This document shows positions 59,512 to 60,591 of a stretch of 60,591 nucleotides of DNA, piece by piece. The notes below the pieces were generated by a model. It made no database searches. It saw only the letters and a list, made by a program, of their open reading frames with translations, and was not told the origin of the DNA. The DNA comes from Acidimicrobiaceae bacterium. GTDB taxonomy: Bacteria; Actinomycetota; Acidimicrobiia; Acidimicrobiales; RAAP-2. A program made the position numbers and the translations under genes. The stretch spans positions 1-60,591 of the forward strand of contig CANGPS010000010.1 of assembly GCA_947456245.1 (NCBI GenBank), given 5' to 3'. The number at the start of each line of letters is the position of its first letter. The stretch's first letter is position 1.

Positions 59512-59583
59512 AAAAGAATGACGAATCAACTATAGGGTTGAAAAAGCGAAGTCAATATCTCATGCTTCATCCATGATTCATTG

Positions 59584-59778
59584 TCATCTCTCGAGGGCTC
59601 TGTACCGTTTATAGGTCCAAGTCAGCCGATAGGCATCTGCGACGAACACCCCCTCGAGCTCGCGATCGGCCCCCTCGAGACGCCGCTGGCCCCTGGTTCG
59701 ACCATGATCCGGCAGTTCCTGAACGAAATTCTCTAGGCCTCTGACCTGCACTTTTGATTTTGGAATCGCCAAAGTCAC
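59584..59778 (-). CDS. Doubtful 64-residue ORF, possible toxin or mobile-element remnant
   Basis: GTG at 59778 to the stop at 59584. The end reads GVFVADAYRLTWTYKRY, a strand pattern faintly like RelE/HigB-type toxins, after a helical NFVQELPDHGRTRGQRRLEG. Rare codons (AGA, CTA, AAA) set it apart from neighbouring genes. It lacks a proper ribosome site and a partner antitoxin. It may be a decayed gene or chance. Confidence 0.2.
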   Translation of the reverse strand: MTLAIPKSKVQVRGLENFVQELPDHGRTRGQRRLEGADRELEGVFVADAYRLTWTYKRYRALER

Positions 59779-60102
59779 CCTCAGTCCGGTTTCCTGGGTT
59801 GCACCCGGCCTCTACGCTGGTCTCTCGAACCACCGACCTGGGGGAGGTACCTCCAGGGACGATGGCGAAAGCGGGTCTCCAAGGAATTGGACCCCCGTAG
59901 TAGCCCAGGAGGCAACCACCAAGAACCAAATGGAGCGCAGGCAAACCCCCACGGTTAGCAAGCCTGCAGCACCACGGGTTCTCCCGGCCCACCACGCTCG
60001 TCAGAGGATGTATCGAAATCCCGAGCCGCCCAACCAGGGTGGTCGACGAGGTCCCTGGAACAACGGCCGAGTTCCCGCACACCGACCAACTGAAAGCTTC
60101 CC

Positions 60103-60119
60103 CGGGACCGTGTGTCCCG
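60103..60119 (+). promoter_or_regulatory. Hairpin just upstream of the transglycosylase gene
   Basis: CGGGAC-CGTGT-GTCCCG (6 pairs, 5-base loop), followed by AGAAGGAAGGA, a likely ribosome site, 30 bases before the GTG. It could be the last helix of a regulatory leader. Confidence 0.35.
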
Positions 60120-60149
60120 TCGAACCCCAAGAAGGAAGGACGCGGACAA

Positions 60150-60591
60150 GTGAACCGACGTCATCTCATCCCTGTATCCCTGGTCGCTGGCGGCCTGTTG
60201 ACCCTGACCACTGCGGTCGGGGTGGCCACCCAGACGGGAGCTGCCGCAGGGCAGCCCTCGGACTCGACCACCACGAGCATCAGCACCACCGTCCCGGCCC
60301 AGGAGGCCTCGACGACCGGTGCGGCCGTCGCGGCGGCCTACCAGGCCCGGACGGCCAGCGCCCAGCGCGTCCACGACGCCCGGGCGCTCCAGGTCCTCGA
60401 CCAGGCCAACAAGGCCGTGCTCTACGGCGCCCTGATCGAGGCCCACAACGGCGTCCAGGGCTCCATGTGGAGCTGCATCCGGACGGCGGAGTCTGGGAAC
60501 CGCTACGGCATCACCTCCGGTGCCTACGGGATCCTGATCTCCTCGTGGCAGGCCTACTCCTATGTCTGGGCGCCTTATGGCAACTGGTCGG
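60150..60591 (+). CDS. Secreted Rpf-like transglycosylase, C-terminus cut by window edge
   Basis: 147 codons visible from the GTG at 60150, with AGAAGGAAGGA upstream. A signal peptide (basic start, hydrophobic VSLVAGGLLTLTTAVGV, end near TGAAAG) precedes a Ser/Thr/Ala-rich region and helices, then WSCIRTAESGNRYGITSGAYGILISSWQAYSY, which matches the transglycosylase-like/resuscitation-promoting-factor domain: a Glu in the AESGN motif is the expected catalytic acid. It acts on peptidoglycan in the wall. The product runs off the end. Confidence 0.85.
   Translation, partial: MNRRHLIPVSLVAGGLLTLTTAVGVATQTGAAAGQPSDSTTTSISTTVPAQEASTTGAAVAAAYQARTASAQRVHDARALQVLDQANKAVLYGALIEAHNGVQGSMWSCIRTAESGNRYGITSGAYGILISSWQAYSYVWAPYGNWS

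Larger units (their letters stand above)
58984..60149. other. Gene-free, lower-GC region before the transglycosylase gene
   Basis: About 1.17 kb without a convincing gene, much less GC-rich between roughly 59380 and 59800 than the rest of the window. It contains two doubtful small frames (59431-59511 plus, 59584-59778 minus), a perfect 12-base palindrome GGAGGTACCTCC (59843-59854), and a hairpin CGGGAC/GTCCCG (60103-60119) shortly before the transglycosylase start. I see no tRNA, no terminal repeats and no c-di-AMP riboswitch signature (no AGCTAACC motif in sense), although such riboswitches often precede resuscitation-factor genes. Possibly a long regulatory leader or a decayed insertion. 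Confidence 0.5.

Noticed and set aside
59609-60130. 173-codon minus-strand frame in the low-GC region
   Set aside because: No domain, no ribosome site, and it is antisense to the likely leader of the transglycosylase gene.
59800-60150. c-di-AMP (ydaO/yuaA) riboswitch upstream of the Rpf-like gene
   Set aside because: Expected from gene context, but the conserved GGGG-AACC, GGGUGAA and CAGCUAACC elements are not visible in order; GCTAACC occurs only on the opposite strand near 59955.
1-60591. Prophage, insertion sequence, integron or CRISPR system
   Set aside because: No transposase, integrase, phage structural gene, spaced repeat or att-like duplication at the tRNA genes was seen.

Overview
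The window is very GC-rich, densely packed DNA from an actinobacterium. The markers are a WhiB protein, an OmpR-type GlnR-like regulator, a sortase substrate ending in LAFTG, a resuscitation-factor-like transglycosylase, many GTG starts, and TANNNT -10 boxes only 6-8 bases from start codons (leaderless transcripts). The gene content resembles the class Acidimicrobiia, but no 16S or other clean taxonomic marker is present, so this is inference. There is no phage, transposon or CRISPR array. Except for one 1.2 kb stretch near the right end, the sequence looks chromosomal.

Layout. 1-9.5 kb: an O-acyltransferase cut by the left edge, an amino-acid permease, then a potassium block (KimA-like transporter fused to an OB domain, divergent from two TrkA/RCK genes), a HAD phosphatase and a sigma-70 factor. 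9.7-15.4 kb: NAD synthetase with a coupled helical protein, then two unrelated glutamine synthetases (GSII and GSI) followed by a GlnR-like regulator. 15.4-19.6 kb: ErpA, a compact xanthine-dehydrogenase-like fusion, RidA, a membrane protein, and divergent Mrp. 19.6-25.8 kb: beta-helix lipoprotein, Dyp-type peroxidase with a degenerate active site and its secreted partner, a Nudix hydrolase, and a thioredoxin-like/VKOR disulfide pair. 25.8-29.7 kb: WhiB opposite two ArsA/Get3-like ATPases, a receiver protein, a CorC-like protein and tRNA-Pro. 29.8-38.3 kb: DUF389 protein, a permease with three YHS domains, an orphan DNA methyltransferase, three oxidoreductases, a SHOCT protein and tRNA-Ala. 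38.4-44.4 kb: SRPBCC and ABM-like proteins, a frameshifted lipoprotein gene, fused PabB-PabC, a LysE exporter and a desaturase. 44.4-52.2 kb: a TetR-controlled ring-degradation operon (extradiol dioxygenase, SDR, flavin monooxygenase, FAH hydrolase), a Baeyer-Villiger-type monooxygenase and a pirin. 52.4-60.6 kb: a third glutamine synthetase (GSIII), an RCK-pore-RCK potassium channel protein, a DUF4012 protein, the LAFTG protein, an unusual lower-GC gene-free region, and a transglycosylase gene cut by the right edge.

Two themes stand out. Nitrogen: glutamine synthetases of all three families (GSI, GSII, GSIII) lie within 42 kb together with a GlnR-like regulator. The GSII and GSIII promoters, and the HAD phosphatase promoter, carry 11-base direct repeats of the GTTCAC type, like PhoP/GlnR boxes. 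Potassium: a KimA-like transporter, two RCK proteins and an RCK channel. Other unusual points are domain fusions (KimA-OB, permease-YHS x3, Fe-S/Mo fusion), enzymes missing canonical catalytic residues (Dyp peroxidase, SDR, Mrp), and the unexplained leader-like region before the transglycosylase.
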